A DNA stretch of 38,968 nucleotides from contig CAJXBG010000027.1 of the NCBI GenBank assembly GCA_913050215.1, positions 1 through 38,968 of the forward strand. The letters are read 5' to 3'. Below the pieces are notes generated by a model. It worked only from the letters and a program-made list of their open reading frames with translations, was not told the DNA's origin and did not search any database. This document shows, piece by piece, positions 17,900 to 27,498 of this stretch; positions within the stretch are counted from its first letter, which is position 1; each line of letters begins with the position of its first letter. A program made the position numbers and the translations under genes. Origin of the DNA: an uncultured Gammaproteobacteria bacterium (GTDB taxonomy: Bacteria; Pseudomonadota; Gammaproteobacteria; Pseudomonadales; Azotimanducaceae).

Positions 17900-20869
17900 T
17901 TAATCTAACGTATTTTCCAGCCGAGCAAAGTAGGGCAGAGTGATAGTAATGCAGGTTCCGTGGCCGATAGGTGATGGAATCGCAGTAATGGATCCCTGAT
18001 GCTCCTGCACAATCGAACTGGCGATCGCGAGACCTAGACCGGTGCCTTTACCGGGGTCTTTGGTAGTGAAAAATGGTTCGAAAATCTGTCCGATTTTTTC
18101 AGCTGGGATGCCGTGGCCTTGGTCAGTGATAGTAATTGCAATGGTGCTCTCTGTGACGACTCCTGCAATATCTATCACACTGTCGGGCTCCGATGCATCT
18201 CTGGCATTTGTGAAAATATTAACAAATACTTGGGAAAGCCGTTGTGCATGACCAAGTACAAAACACTGCTTGCCTAGACCATTGTTGAAAATGATGTTGT
18301 CATTTTCAGGGCTGAGGGAAAGCAGACTGATTGCTTCTGCGACACACTGTTTTATATCTACAGGGACGTAGGGCTTTCGTGTTTCTTCCCTGCCGCCGTG
18401 CGAGAAGTTGACGAGAGATTGTAATATCTCTGAGACTCGACCGGTTTGCTCCAGAATTTGATCCGACAGAAAATGAAACTCCTGCTCTTCGGTTTCGTAT
18501 TTCATGTTTTGAGCGAGGCAAGCAATGCCAGTGATCGGGTTGCCTATCTCATGCGCGATACCAGCCGAAAGCTGACCTATCGATGCCAATCTTTCATTGT
18601 GAAGGAGCTGTTCTTCTAGAATATGTTCATCGGTCATATCTTCGATAACAATCACGACGTCACCACCTGAGGTGGGAATGTTATCGATGGATGCTTTGTG
18701 TAAATTTACCAGTAACTCTGCAGCTTCGCTGGATACCGGTACTCTTAGTTTGTGCGTCTCAGGCCCGACCGCAAAGCCGTCTAGTAGCAGAAACCAGTCA
18801 TCCGGTAAAGAGTTGAGTTTCGAGCCGATAATTTTGCCTGCATTGATATTGGTAAGATCTTCCATTGCAGCATTCCAGATCAATACGTTCTGATTCTCTG
18901 CGATTGCGCACACGGCCGTCGGTAGTTCTTGCAAAATTCGGCGATGATGTCGTCTGAGCGCATCAAGCTCTGCAGCCATACCCGTGAGCTGAGATTGATA
19001 GTCCTCCAATCTCGATTCAATCGAATAAACAGTCTCTGACCCCTTCGCGTCATCGCTTTTACTAAATGGTACAAAACGATCAATAATGCCATGAGCAATT
19101 GTTTGGCCTAGGGTGGTCGATAGGTTCGATTCCACTCGTTCCCTAAGTTGTTGCAAGGCGTGGGTACGTTTCTCATCCGGCTCCAGTGCTAATTCTTCGA
19201 GCGCAAAGCGGATTTCTCGGTTGGCCGTATTGACGCCCAAAACAGACTCTAGCCCTGTTTGAATGTCTGAAACTGATTGTGCGATCAGTTGCCCCTGTAG
19301 CGGTCTATAAAATGAGTCTGATAAACAATTGTTCGCGGCACGCATCTCCTCTCGCGTTGTCTTATAGAAGGCCGAGAAAACGACAAATCCGAGCGCGTTA
19401 ACGGTAAGAGAAGCCATGGCCGCGATATGCCAAGCACGTTCCTTTAGCTCATAGAGACCGGGTTGGTATAGCTCTGCCTGATAACCCAAGGCCGCCGGTG
19501 TGATCAAGTTGGAATAAAAGATGTCACTTAACAGAGGGTAGAAAAGTGTCGCGAACCAGACAAGGTAACCAAGCAGCATGCCGGCTAGCAGACCTGCCTT
19601 GTTTGCCCCACGCCAGTAAAATGCGCCAAAGAGACCAGGTACGAACTGTAGCACTGCGACAAATGCAACGATGCCAAGGCTCGTCAGATTTTGACCCTCA
19701 GCAAGAAGTTTATACATACAATAAGAGAGGAAAATAATACCCGCAATAAGCACCCTGCGGGCATAGAACATCAGTGAGTACACATTGACCCCGGGCTTAG
19801 GTGTGTAAAGCGGCAGGAAAACGTGATTCAAGATCATAGATGAAAGCGCAAGTGTCGTGACGATGAGAACGCCGCTTGCCGCTGCCAGACTGACAACAAA
19901 CGCAAGGATCGTAATTTCCCGGTTCTCTGCCGTCAGACCTAATCCCAACACATGGAACTCGGCCGGGGTTTGTGCGCCGAGGTATGTTGCTGCCCACAGT
20001 ATGGGTGGAATGCAGGCGCTTAGACATAGCATGTATGCAGGGAATCCCCAGCGAGAGTCATTCAGCAAATTGTTGTCTTCGTTTTCGGTGATCAGTATGT
20101 GGTACACATGCGGCATTGCGACGGCTGCAGCAAAAAACAGAAGCAGTAATGTCCTTGATGGCCCGGTTGCGAGTGTATTGTCGAGATAGTGCTCTGCGAG
20201 GTTCTGAGTGAGCCAGGCATTCATGTTATTCAAACCACCAAAAACCTCACTAATCGCGTATATCGCGATCGTAATTAGCGCAACGAGTTTGATGATTGAT
20301 TCCAGCCCCATCGCAACAACCAAGCCCTGGTGTTTGTCTCGGGTAGACAGATGCATCGCGCCAAACAGAATGGCAAAAAGCGTCATTGTGCTGCAAAAGA
20401 CGATGGCCAATACGTCTTCGCTGAACTCCTGGTTCAACAGGTGAACTGTTGTTGAGACTGCATGAATCTGCAGCGCAATGAGAGGTAGCAGTCCGATCAG
20501 CATAAATACGCTGACGACGCCGCCAACCCAGGGTGCAGGGTATCGAAACGCGAAAACATCGGCTATTGAACCCAGCTTGTGAGTCAGAGCGATTCTGCAG
20601 ATGGGTGCAAGTAGTATGGGTGCCGCAACAAAAGCAGCGCTTGCACCAAGGAAGTAGAGCATGTAGCTGGCGCCATACTGTGACGCAAGACCCAGGGTGC
20701 CGTTAAAGCATATGGTGCCGGCGAATACACCTAATGCGAGTACTCGAGTTAATCTATGATGGGTAAGTGCTCTTGGCAGCAGTCCTATTTCAGTCGCATA
20801 GGCGGAGCCAAATAATACCGTTAGATAGATAAAGCCAATGGAGAAGAGTTGGGTGATTGAAAACGTCAT
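17900..20869 (-). CDS. cbrA: Sensor histidine kinase CbrA (SLC5 transporter-kinase fusion)
   Basis: CbrA is an inner-membrane kinase whose N-terminal half is a sodium/solute symporter (about 13 helices, residues 1-500). This is followed by a cytoplasmic helical STAC-like linker, a PAS domain (about 640-740), a HisKA domain with phosphorylated His773 (GIAHEIGNP) and an ATPase domain with N box ([10 protein letters not shown]), G1 box (DQGHGIP), FEPFFTTK and GTGLGLAI. Pseudomonas CbrA transports histidine through this half and phosphorylates CbrB. The ATG 20869 gives 989 aa, matching the family; a GTG at 20893 would overlap the upstream small ORF. The ATG has no SD and begins 4 nt after that ORF stops, so translational coupling is likely. 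Confidence 0.94.
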   Translation of the reverse strand: MTFSITQLFSIGFIYLTVLFGSAYATEIGLLPRALTHHRLTRVLALGVFAGTICFNGTLGLASQYGASYMLYFLGASAAFVAAPILLAPICRIALTHKLGSIADVFAFRYPAPWVGGVVSVFMLIGLLPLIALQIHAVSTTVHLLNQEFSEDVLAIVFCSTMTLFAILFGAMHLSTRDKHQGLVVAMGLESIIKLVALITIAIYAISEVFGGLNNMNAWLTQNLAEHYLDNTLATGPSRTLLLLFFAAAVAMPHVYHILITENEDNNLLNDSRWGFPAYMLCLSACIPPILWAATYLGAQTPAEFHVLGLGLTAENREITILAFVVSLAAASGVLIVTTLALSSMILNHVFLPLYTPKPGVNVYSLMFYARRVLIAGIIFLSYCMYKLLAEGQNLTSLGIVAFVAVLQFVPGLFGAFYWRGANKAGLLAGMLLGYLVWFATLFYPLLSDIFYSNLITPAALGYQAELYQPGLYELKERAWHIAAMASLTVNALGFVVFSAFYKTTREEMRAANNCLSDSFYRPLQGQLIAQSVSDIQTGLESVLGVNTANREIRFALEELALEPDEKRTHALQQLRERVESNLSTTLGQTIAHGIIDRFVPFSKSDDAKGSETVYSIESRLEDYQSQLTGMAAELDALRRHHRRILQELPTAVCAIAENQNVLIWNAAMEDLTNINAGKIIGSKLNSLPDDWFLLLDGFAVGPETHKLRVPVSSEAAELLVNLHKASIDNIPTSGGDVVIVIEDMTDEHILEEQLLHNERLASIGQLSAGIAHEIGNPITGIACLAQNMKYETEEQEFHFLSDQILEQTGRVSEILQSLVNFSHGGREETRKPYVPVDIKQCVAEAISLLSLSPENDNIIFNNGLGKQCFVLGHAQRLSQVFVNIFTNARDASEPDSVIDIAGVVTESTIAITITDQGHGIPAEKIGQIFEPFFTTKDPGKGTGLGLAIASSIVQEHQGSITAIPSPIGHGTCITITLPYFARLENTLD

Positions 20870-20873
20870 GATA

Positions 20874-21053
20874 TCAGTTTGGCGGCTTGCCACCCGGTCT
20901 TAAGGCCCAGCCAAGTGCTAACAGAGAGATAACGCCGGGTAGATAGTAGCCATACCAATTAGCGACATGCTCACTTTCTTGCCAGCTCGGAATCTGCGGG
21001 CTAAAAACAAAAAACCCAAGGATCACAAAAATAATGGTTCGTTCGATGAGCAT
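20874..21053 (-). CDS. Small two-helix membrane protein upstream of cbrA (CbrX-like)
   Basis: This ORF of 59 codons has two predicted membrane segments (about residues 5-20 and 34-52) separated by a short polar loop, and a PGGKPPN tail. ATG 21053 is preceded by GGAG with 5-nt spacing, a good SD, while a longer frame to 21080 lacks one. Its stop lies 4 nt before the SD-less cbrA ATG. Pseudomonas putida has a small ORF, cbrX, at this position, reported as translationally coupled to cbrA. Sequence similarity to that protein is not verified. Confidence 0.8.
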   Translation of the reverse strand: MLIERTIIFVILGFFVFSPQIPSWQESEHVANWYGYYLPGVISLLALGWALRPGGKPPN

Positions 21054-21133
21054 AAGAACTCCAGTCGCAACGTGACACAAATAGCGGTGGTCTAGTCGCT
21101 AATGTAAAGGAAAACAACCACTTTACTCCCACG

Positions 21134-22033
21134 CTAAGCGGGGGTCCAGACGGTTGATCTCGCTGGGATCATGTCGGGCTGCCAGTTTTCGATTGCCCAG
21201 TTCAGTAATATTTGTACATTGTCGGTGTCTGGTGGAGATGTCTGACCTAGACATAGAAGCGCATCTCGAATTGTTTTTTCAGGTTTTTTGATCGACACCG
21301 GCGCTGCATGCGCCTGTTTGCTCAGCTTTTTGTGATCGGCACCAAGGATCACGGGAAAGTGGCCGTATCTGACAGATTGGTAGCCCAATGCCTCGATAAT
21401 ACATAGTTGTCGCGGTGTCGAATCGAGTAAATCGTCACCTCTGATAATATCGGTGACGTTCTGGTACTCATCGTCTACTGCAACCGCAAGTTGATAGGCG
21501 GTTCTGCCGTCCCGCCTCCGAACGATAAAATCACCAACCGTGTTGTTTAGGTCAAAGATATGAGATCCACTGATTCTGTCGTTGAAAGTGGCGATTTTTT
21601 GGGGAACTCTGAGTCTGATCGCGCACGCGCCCGTCGCACTTTCTTCGAGGCGTTTCTCTCGGCAATTGCCAGGGTAAACGCCGCGAATTGACTTGCGTGA
21701 ACAGGTGCAAACAAACACCATGTCTTTCTTGCGGAGTTCGTTTAGCGCTTCGTCATAAGCGTCTTGGCGGGTGCTCTGATAAAGAGGCACCCCATCCCAG
21801 ATCAAGCCCAGGGTTTCCAACTGCCGCTTTATCGTGTCAGGCGCTGACGGATCCTCACGTGGAGGATCAAGGTCTTCAATTCGAAGTAGCCAGCTGCCGT
21901 CTTTGCTGCGTGCATCTAGCCAACTGGCGAGTGCGGCAACGAGGGAACCGAAATGGAGAGGGCCGGTAGGTGAGGGTGCAAACCGGCCGATGTATTTCCG
22001 AGTACTGGTTTCAGAGGCATCTACCGCCGTCAT
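21134..22033 (-). CDS. gluQ: Glutamyl-Q tRNA(Asp) synthetase
   Basis: GluQ attaches glutamate to queuosine at position 34 of tRNA-Asp. It is a truncated GluRS catalytic domain without the anticodon-binding part, and 299 aa fits. The N-terminal signature is FAPSPTGPLHFGS, with PLHFGS in the HIGH position. A zinc site is indicated by CTCS and YPGNC. The KMSKS equivalent is KKLSKQ. It starts 25 nt after dksA, so it is probably co-transcribed with dksA as in E. coli and Pseudomonas. Confidence 0.95.
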   Translation of the reverse strand: MTAVDASETSTRKYIGRFAPSPTGPLHFGSLVAALASWLDARSKDGSWLLRIEDLDPPREDPSAPDTIKRQLETLGLIWDGVPLYQSTRQDAYDEALNELRKKDMVFVCTCSRKSIRGVYPGNCREKRLEESATGACAIRLRVPQKIATFNDRISGSHIFDLNNTVGDFIVRRRDGRTAYQLAVAVDDEYQNVTDIIRGDDLLDSTPRQLCIIEALGYQSVRYGHFPVILGADHKKLSKQAHAAPVSIKKPEKTIRDALLCLGQTSPPDTDNVQILLNWAIENWQPDMIPARSTVWTPA

Positions 22034-22058
22034 AAGTCAGCCCTCGAATGACATTCAA

Positions 22059-23333
22059 TCAACCGTGAATTTGCTTTTCCTTAATTTCATCTAGCGTCTT
22101 ACAATCGATACATTGAGTCGCAGTAGGTCTTGCTTCGAGCCGTTCTACGCCAATTTCTATGCCGCAGGAATCGCAATAGCCGTAGTCATCCTGATCGATC
22201 AAGTCTATTGTGCTGTCGATCTTTTTGATGAGCTTGCGTTCGCGATCTCTGGTCCGAAGTTCCAGTGAAAACTCTTCTTCCTGCGTCGCTCTGTCCGCGG
22301 GATCTGGATCGTTTGCGGCGACGTCCTTCATGTTACTGACAGTTCTGTCGACTTCTTCCATTAACTGGCGTTTCCATTGCAGCAACAGATCTTTAAAGTG
22401 CGCGCGCTGGGGCTCGTTCATGTAGTCTGCATCAATGCTTTTTGGCTTTGCCTCAACCTCGGCCAAGTCTCGTAGCGTTTGAGCCGCGCTTCGATTGGTG
22501 ATGATGGTAGTAGGCTTTTTTACGCCACTTGTCTTTGTTGTAGCTCTAACAGTTGGCTTAACTGTTGTCGTTTCTGCTTTTTTTCCTTTCGCACCTGCGG
22601 CAGATTTCTTGCGGGGTGCTTTTGCTGCTGCTTTCAACGTTGTGTTTACCTTTTTACTGGACACGCTCTTTTTTGGGGGTGTCGGTGTTACTTTAGTTGC
22701 CTTTGATTTCTCAACGGGTTTCGATTTTGACGCTTTTTTTGCTGAAGTCTCTGCCTGAACTTTAGTCTTTGTCTTCACCTTGGGTTTCGGTTTTTCGGTT
22801 TTTTCTACTGCAGCCGCTTTCTTCTTGACGGGTGCCTTTTTGGTTGGTGCTTTTTTAGCCGGTGCCTTTTTGATGGGTGTTTTTTTAACAGGTGCCTTTT
22901 TGACGGGTGCCTTTTTGGTTGGTGCTTTTTTGACCGGTGCCTTTTTAGTGGGTGCCTTTTTAGTTGGTGCTTTTTTGGCCGGTGCCTTTTTAGCTGGCGC
23001 CTTCTTAGCAGGTGTTTTTTTGGTCGCTTTCTTCACAGCTGGCTTTTTTGCAGTGGGCTTCTTTACCGCCGCTTTCTTTTTAGCAATCTTGGTTCCGACA
23101 TTACTCTTGCTCTTGGCCGCGCTCTTTTTTACTGCTGGCTTCTTACTTGGCTTAGCTGGACTTTTCTTGGTTGCGGTTTTGGCGGTCGCTTTTGACTTTG
23201 CGACCGTTTTTGCTTTTGGCTTTGTTTTGGCGGTCTGCTTTGCACTGGCCTTTGCTTTGACGGGTGCTTTTGCAGGTGTCTTTGCTTTGGCTTTAGCCTT
23301 TTTCACAGGGGCTTTTTTGCTTTTTGCTGCCAT
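22059..23333 (-). CDS. dksA: DksA with long Lys/Ala-rich histone-H1-like extension
   Basis: DksA binds the RNA polymerase secondary channel and works with ppGpp. The C-terminal 150 residues are a standard DksA: the coiled-coil tip DPDPADRA, the stretch EEEFSLELRTRDRERKLIKK, and a zinc finger with Cys387, Cys390, Cys408 and Cys411. The N-terminal 270 residues are Lys/Ala/Pro/Thr-rich, including thirteen KKAPx-type pentapeptides, resembling histone H1 or AlgP tails. E. coli DksA is only 151 aa. The extension seems translated because ATG 23333 has a GGAAGAAG SD and no ATG near the core has a comparable one. It probably adds nonspecific DNA or RNA affinity (inference). Confidence 0.93.
   Translation of the reverse strand: MAAKSKKAPVKKAKAKAKTPAKAPVKAKASAKQTAKTKPKAKTVAKSKATAKTATKKSPAKPSKKPAVKKSAAKSKSNVGTKIAKKKAAVKKPTAKKPAVKKATKKTPAKKAPAKKAPAKKAPTKKAPTKKAPVKKAPTKKAPVKKAPVKKTPIKKAPAKKAPTKKAPVKKKAAAVEKTEKPKPKVKTKTKVQAETSAKKASKSKPVEKSKATKVTPTPPKKSVSSKKVNTTLKAAAKAPRKKSAAGAKGKKAETTTVKPTVRATTKTSGVKKPTTIITNRSAAQTLRDLAEVEAKPKSIDADYMNEPQRAHFKDLLLQWKRQLMEEVDRTVSNMKDVAANDPDPADRATQEEEFSLELRTRDRERKLIKKIDSTIDLIDQDDYGYCDSCGIEIGVERLEARPTATQCIDCKTLDEIKEKQIHG
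22831..23025. repeat. Thirteen tandem 15-bp units inside dksA
   Basis: The plus-strand unit is close to GGTGCCTTTTTGGTT and recurs 13 times in exact 15-bp register with third-base and Ala/Val/Thr/Ile substitutions. It encodes KKAPA/KKAPT/KKAPV pentapeptides (about residues 103-167). Such arrays can gain or lose units by slippage in steps of five residues, so copy number may vary between strains. Confidence 0.9.
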
Positions 23334-23625
23334 AGTCTTCTTCCGATTATCTTTGTGGACAAATGCCTTGGGAAAATCAAGCAGCGAACACTACCAGAAC
23401 ATTCGCTGTTCGCCAAGCATCAATTTGGCCCATTTCGCTCCCCCTGCTTACCAGAATCAAAGTGGATGTCTTCCCGTAAATAGCAGTGTCAGATGTAATA
23501 TTCGAATTCAGGGTTCAATAATTAATAGCCGATGCCTGTATAGTGCCGGAAACAGTGGAATTGTCGTAATCTGACAGAGTTGAGATTGTCTTTAGATAGG
23601 CTAAAAAGCGGGAAGAAAAGGGAAG

Positions 23626-24816
23626 ATGCAAGAGGAAAACAGCGTTAAATACGCAGAGAGGGTGAGAAAGATTGAACCCTTTCGTGTGATGGATATCGTA
23701 GCCCGTGCAGCGGCACTGGAGGCCGACGGGCATGATGTTGTGCATATGGAAGTGGGTGAGCCAGATTTCCCTACGCCTGGAGCAATCGTGAAAGCGGGGC
23801 AAAAAGCACTGACTGCCGGTAAAACGAAATATACCACGGCGCAGGGATTGCCAGAGCTGCGCGAGTGTATCAGTCAGCAGTACATGGATTGGTACGGTAT
23901 TTCCATAGATCCCAGTCGTATTTTCGTCACTACGGGCGGATCAGCGGCACTTCTGTTAGTGACCGCAATGTTGCTTAACGTCGATGAAGGCTTCTTGATG
24001 ACCGATCCTGGGTATCCTTGCAACAGGCACTTTTTACACGCCTTTGAAGCAGAGCCCCAGCTAGTGCCTGTCACCGCGGATGATCATTTTCAACTGACAC
24101 CGGCGCTGATCGAGCGACATTGGAAAGATAACACCCGCGGCGCGCTGATTGCCTCTCCTGCAAATCCGACTGGCGCCGTAATTGCCCGAAAAGATTTGGA
24201 GCAGATAGCCAACGCGATTAAAGAGCGTAATGGTTATTTGGTTGTCGATGAAATCTACCATGGACTTGTTTATGGTGACGTGGCGCAAGATTCAGTTTTG
24301 TCGATTGACCCCTCGGCCTTCGTAGTGAACAGTTTTTCGAAATATTTTGGTATGACTGGATGGCGTCTAGGTTGGATGGTTGTCCCACCCGACGCAGTAA
24401 AAATCGCTGAAAAATTGTCTCAAAACCTGTTTATATGTCCTTCGAGTGTTGCGCAGTACGCCGCCCTAGGTGCTTTTAGCACTGATGCGAAAAATGAGAT
24501 GGAACGGAATAAAGCGGAGTTTAAAAAAAGAAGAGATTTTTTGGTGCCTGCGCTAAGGAAGCTGGGATTCGGTGTGCCGCTGATGCCTGAGGGCGCTTTT
24601 TATGTATATGCAAAACTTCCGGCAGGACTTGGCAGCAGCGAGGCGTTTGCGCAGTCTTTATTGGAGCAGCATCATGTCGCAATTACACCGGGAACTGACT
24701 TCGGCACCTACCTCGCCGAAGATTATGCGCGCTTTAGTTATTCTCAGGACCTTGAAACCCTGAAAAAAGGGGTAGAGAGAATAACCCTTGCGCTGGAGCG
24801 TAATCGTGGAATTTGA
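23626..24816 (+). CDS. PLP-dependent class I/II aminotransferase
   Basis: This is a cytoplasmic fold-type I aminotransferase of the aspartate/alanine group. The PLP lysine is Lys239 in SFSKYFGMTGWRLGW. NPTGAVI and the conserved DEIYHGLVY precede it, and the C-terminal Arg region is RFSYSQ. Substrate is uncertain. An aminotransferase also lies next to dksA in Pseudomonas. The ATG is preceded by GGAAGAAAAGGGAAG. It overlaps sfsA by 11 nt and heads a four-gene run through the ABC importer. No clear promoter is seen in the 292-bp gap shared with dksA (23334-23625); TATAGT at 23539-23544 is a weak -10 candidate. Confidence 0.9.
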   Translation: MQEENSVKYAERVRKIEPFRVMDIVARAAALEADGHDVVHMEVGEPDFPTPGAIVKAGQKALTAGKTKYTTAQGLPELRECISQQYMDWYGISIDPSRIFVTTGGSAALLLVTAMLLNVDEGFLMTDPGYPCNRHFLHAFEAEPQLVPVTADDHFQLTPALIERHWKDNTRGALIASPANPTGAVIARKDLEQIANAIKERNGYLVVDEIYHGLVYGDVAQDSVLSIDPSAFVVNSFSKYFGMTGWRLGWMVVPPDAVKIAEKLSQNLFICPSSVAQYAALGAFSTDAKNEMERNKAEFKKRRDFLVPALRKLGFGVPLMPEGAFYVYAKLPAGLGSSEAFAQSLLEQHHVAITPGTDFGTYLAEDYARFSYSQDLETLKKGVERITLALERNRGI

Positions 24817-25525
24817 AGCTGCGCTGGAACATGGTATTTTGCTGCGAAGATACAAACGCTTTCTTGCAGATATTGAACTGGATGATGGCAGTCGGCGAAC
24901 CATCCACTGCCCGAACACTGGTTCAATGAAGAACTGTGCGAATCCGGGGGACGAGGTCTGGTTTTCCACATCGGATAATGCCAAGCGCAAGTATCCCAAT
25001 ACCTGGGAAATCAGCCGTACGCCAATAGGGCATTTTATTGGCATTCAATCCGCGAGGGCGAATGCCATTGTGAAAGAAGGTCTGGGAAACGTGCCTGAGG
25101 TTCGAGGCTACGGTGCCGTGCAAAGTGAAGTGAAATACGGGGCAGAAAATAGCCGTATTGATCTATTACTCAGTGAGCACCCAAACAAACCGGATTGCTA
25201 CATCGAAATAAAAAGTGTGACGCTGCTGGACGAGTCCATCGCTAAGGGGTTGGGGCGGTTTCCAGATGCGGTCACAGCGCGAGGTACTAAACACCTGCGC
25301 GAACTTATTGAAGTCGTTAGAGAGGGCCATCGAGGCGTGCTTTTCTTCTGTGTTCAGCATACAGGCATCACTCGGGTTGAGCCTGCCCGCGATATAGATC
25401 CGCTTTACGCAGAGACCCTGGTTGCTGCTCGTGAAGTGGGTGTGGAAGTTTATGCTTACAGCACGAAATGTTCACAGGAAGGTATTGTGCTGGGACATCC
25501 GATGCCCTTTTTGGAAAGTGTTTGA
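24806..25525 (+). CDS. sfsA: Sugar fermentation stimulation protein SfsA
   Basis: SfsA is a conserved putative nucleic-acid-binding/nuclease-fold protein of unclear role. The chosen GTG gives MEFEAALEHG, colinear with E. coli SfsA, and has GGAG seven bases upstream; the frame open to 24788 adds only six codons. Family motifs include RYKRFLADI, HCPNTGSMKNC, NAKRKYPNTWE, SEVKYGAENSRIDLLL and CYIEIKSVTL, the last holding acidic residues of the nuclease-like core. At 239 aa it is typical. It is embedded between the aminotransferase (overlap) and the ABC permease (0 nt). Confidence 0.95.
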   Translation: MEFEAALEHGILLRRYKRFLADIELDDGSRRTIHCPNTGSMKNCANPGDEVWFSTSDNAKRKYPNTWEISRTPIGHFIGIQSARANAIVKEGLGNVPEVRGYGAVQSEVKYGAENSRIDLLLSEHPNKPDCYIEIKSVTLLDESIAKGLGRFPDAVTARGTKHLRELIEVVREGHRGVLFFCVQHTGITRVEPARDIDPLYAETLVAAREVGVEVYAYSTKCSQEGIVLGHPMPFLESV

Positions 25526-26509
25526 ATGCGCTGGTTAATGAAATCTCCTGTGCTACTGATTACGCTAATGCTGTCTACAGCATTGATGCTCTGTGTCGGC
25601 GCCACGGAGATTTTGCTGTTAGATTTATTGACGGGACATGCCGATGTCGTGAGTCAAACAATATTCTGGGAGATAAGACTGCCTAGGGTGTTGCTCTCGA
25701 TCATTGTCGGTGCCGGTGTGTCTGTTGCGGGTGCTGTGATTCAGGGATTGTTCCGAAACCCTCTGGCAGACCCTGCCCTTATCGGCGTGTCCAGCGGAGC
25801 AGCACTGTTTGCTGCGGGGTATATGGTGCTTGATCTTCATACCACTGCTTTTGGTTTGCTAGGGGTTAGTGGCAGTGCATTTGTCGGAGGATTGTTGATT
25901 TCGTGGCTGGTGCTTGAGATTGGTAAGCGAAGTGGCACCGTTTCAAGCATGTTGCTTGCCGGTATCGCTTTCAATTCAATTGCGATAGCCGGGGTCGGGT
26001 TGTTCTCATATTTATCTTCAGATCTTGAGCTGCGATCGGTGACCTTTTGGGCCCTGGGCAGTTTCAATGGCGCGGATTGGACCGGTGTTTCAATTGCGTT
26101 GATTATTCCTGCGGCGATCGTTTTGTTGATGAGAGAAAGTAGAAACCTCAATGCCGTAACCCTTGGAGATAAGGAAGCTTACTACCTCGGCATTGATATC
26201 ACTCGTTTACGTCAGCGAATCGTCGTATTGACGGCTGTTATTGTTGGGGTGGGTGTCGCGCTGACCGGTATTGTGGCGTTTGTAGGTCTGGTTGTTCCGC
26301 ACCTTATTCGCTTGACGAGCAGCTCGAACCATTCAGTTGTCATTCCTGGCTCAGCCTTGCTCGGCGCTATTCTTGTGCTTTTGGCCGATGGTGTTGGTAG
26401 AAGTATCATTTCGCCTGCAGAACTACCCATAGGAATACTAACAGCGCTGTTAGGGGGACCATTTTTTGTCTATCTGATTATGCGTCAGAAAGGGAAGTTA
26501 GGCATTTGA
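25526..26509 (+). CDS. FecCD/BtuC-family ABC importer permease
   Basis: This is the membrane subunit of a type II importer for heme, iron-siderophore or cobalamin. It has about 9-10 hydrophobic helices. Family landmarks are the IRLPRVL segment, GLFRNPLADPALIGVSSGA, the GDKEAYYLGI cytoplasmic coupling region and GLVVPHLIR. At 327 aa it is normal. The ATG directly follows the sfsA stop, and the gene overlaps the ATPase by 4 nt (TTGA). No substrate-binding protein or TonB receptor gene lies in the window, so the ligand cannot be read; heme (HmuU-like) is a guess. Confidence 0.9.
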   Translation: MRWLMKSPVLLITLMLSTALMLCVGATEILLLDLLTGHADVVSQTIFWEIRLPRVLLSIIVGAGVSVAGAVIQGLFRNPLADPALIGVSSGAALFAAGYMVLDLHTTAFGLLGVSGSAFVGGLLISWLVLEIGKRSGTVSSMLLAGIAFNSIAIAGVGLFSYLSSDLELRSVTFWALGSFNGADWTGVSIALIIPAAIVLLMRESRNLNAVTLGDKEAYYLGIDITRLRQRIVVLTAVIVGVGVALTGIVAFVGLVVPHLIRLTSSSNHSVVIPGSALLGAILVLLADGVGRSIISPAELPIGILTALLGGPFFVYLIMRQKGKLGI

Positions 26510-27276
26510 CGCTTAAATTGAGACAGTGTTGTTTTAGTGTTGGCAGCCAACGGTTGCTGGAGGATGTATCGGCGACAATCCCGAGTGGTTGTGTCACTGG
26601 TATTTTAGGTGCGAATGGTGCTGGAAAAACGTCGCTTGTGCACCTCGCGGCAGGTTACGAAAAAGCGCAGTCTGGTTCTATCCTCCTTGACGCGATTGAC
26701 TTGAAATCATGGTCGCGTGGCGAGCTGGCAAAAAAGGTTGCCGTATTACCGCAGACCGCTACGCTGGATTTTCCCTTTAGTGTTGAAGAGGTTGTGCTGA
26801 TGGGCAGAATTCCCCATCAAAGCGATGAAGCAACAAACCGCGCGCTAGTAGCTAAGGTATTAAGTTTGTTCTCGTTGACTGACTTCGCTCAGCGGCCCTA
26901 TACCTCGCTCTCAGGCGGCGAAAAGCAGAGAGTACAGATTTGCCGCGTTGTCAGCCAAGTCATTGATGACCTGAGTCACGCACATTTACTTTTCGACGAA
27001 CCGATAGCGCCTCTGGATATCGCTCACCAGGTTGCATTTTTTAGATTAGTCCGTGGTTTCGCCGCGCAGGGTACAGCGGTTGGACTGGTGTTGCACGATA
27101 TTGAACTGGCGTGTCAGTTTTGCGATGAAATCATTCTGATGAGTGCGGGAAAGATTCTGGGCGCCGGTAAGCCTGCTGCGGTTATCACTTCAGACTCGAT
27201 TCAACAGGCATTTGATGTATCGGCGACCGTTACAAAAGGACCCGCAGGTGCAATACAGCTGATTTTTGCAGACTAG
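26506..27276 (+). CDS. ABC importer ATPase, HmuV-like
   Basis: The nucleotide-binding subunit is paired with the preceding permease. Walker A is GANGAGKTS, the Q-loop lies in VLPQTATLDF, the signature is LSGGEKQRVQ, Walker B is LLFDEPIAPLD and the switch His is in LVLHDIELA. The DEPIAPLDIAHQ variant resembles heme importers (HmuV), where the usual form is DEPTSALDLAHQ. The start is TTG, overlapping the permease stop; a second TTG four codons later is possible. The 222-bp gap that follows, to 27498, shows no gene. Confidence 0.9.
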   Translation: MTLKLRQCCFSVGSQRLLEDVSATIPSGCVTGILGANGAGKTSLVHLAAGYEKAQSGSILLDAIDLKSWSRGELAKKVAVLPQTATLDFPFSVEEVVLMGRIPHQSDEATNRALVAKVLSLFSLTDFAQRPYTSLSGGEKQRVQICRVVSQVIDDLSHAHLLFDEPIAPLDIAHQVAFFRLVRGFAAQGTAVGLVLHDIELACQFCDEIILMSAGKILGAGKPAAVITSDSIQQAFDVSATVTKGPAGAIQLIFAD

Positions 27277-27498
27277 CGCCTGCTCGTCTGTTTGGTCACG
27301 GTGCTGTTTCTAACGCCGATGCGTTTAGTAGCGAGTGGTCGTCTTGTGCAGGATGAGTCGCGTCAGTAATACGTTGGCTATGACGATTTTAGGTTCTTTT
27401 ATCGGCTAGGCGTTAACAGCATGGTTGAAGTCTGCCGGCCGACATCCTAATCTTCATCTAATATTTTGGTTCGGTTTTCCGAGAGACAACCTAAGCAC

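Noticed and set aside
22831-23025. CRISPR-like array
   Set aside because: Regular 15-bp units without spacers and in coding frame; it is a protein repeat.
22780-23574. Long plus-strand open frame rich in Gly/Ala/Phe opposite dksA
   Set aside because: It is the antisense of the Lys/Ala repeat (15-bp units), and the minus-strand frame has a proper SD and a complete DksA domain.
23526-23612. Sigma-70 promoter for the aminotransferase
   Set aside because: Candidate -10 boxes exist (TATAGT, TAAAAA) but none has a convincing -35 at proper spacing.
27277-27498. Possible LexA box upstream of polB
   Set aside because: No CTGT-N8-ACAG match; the nearest ACAG lacks a partner at the right spacing.
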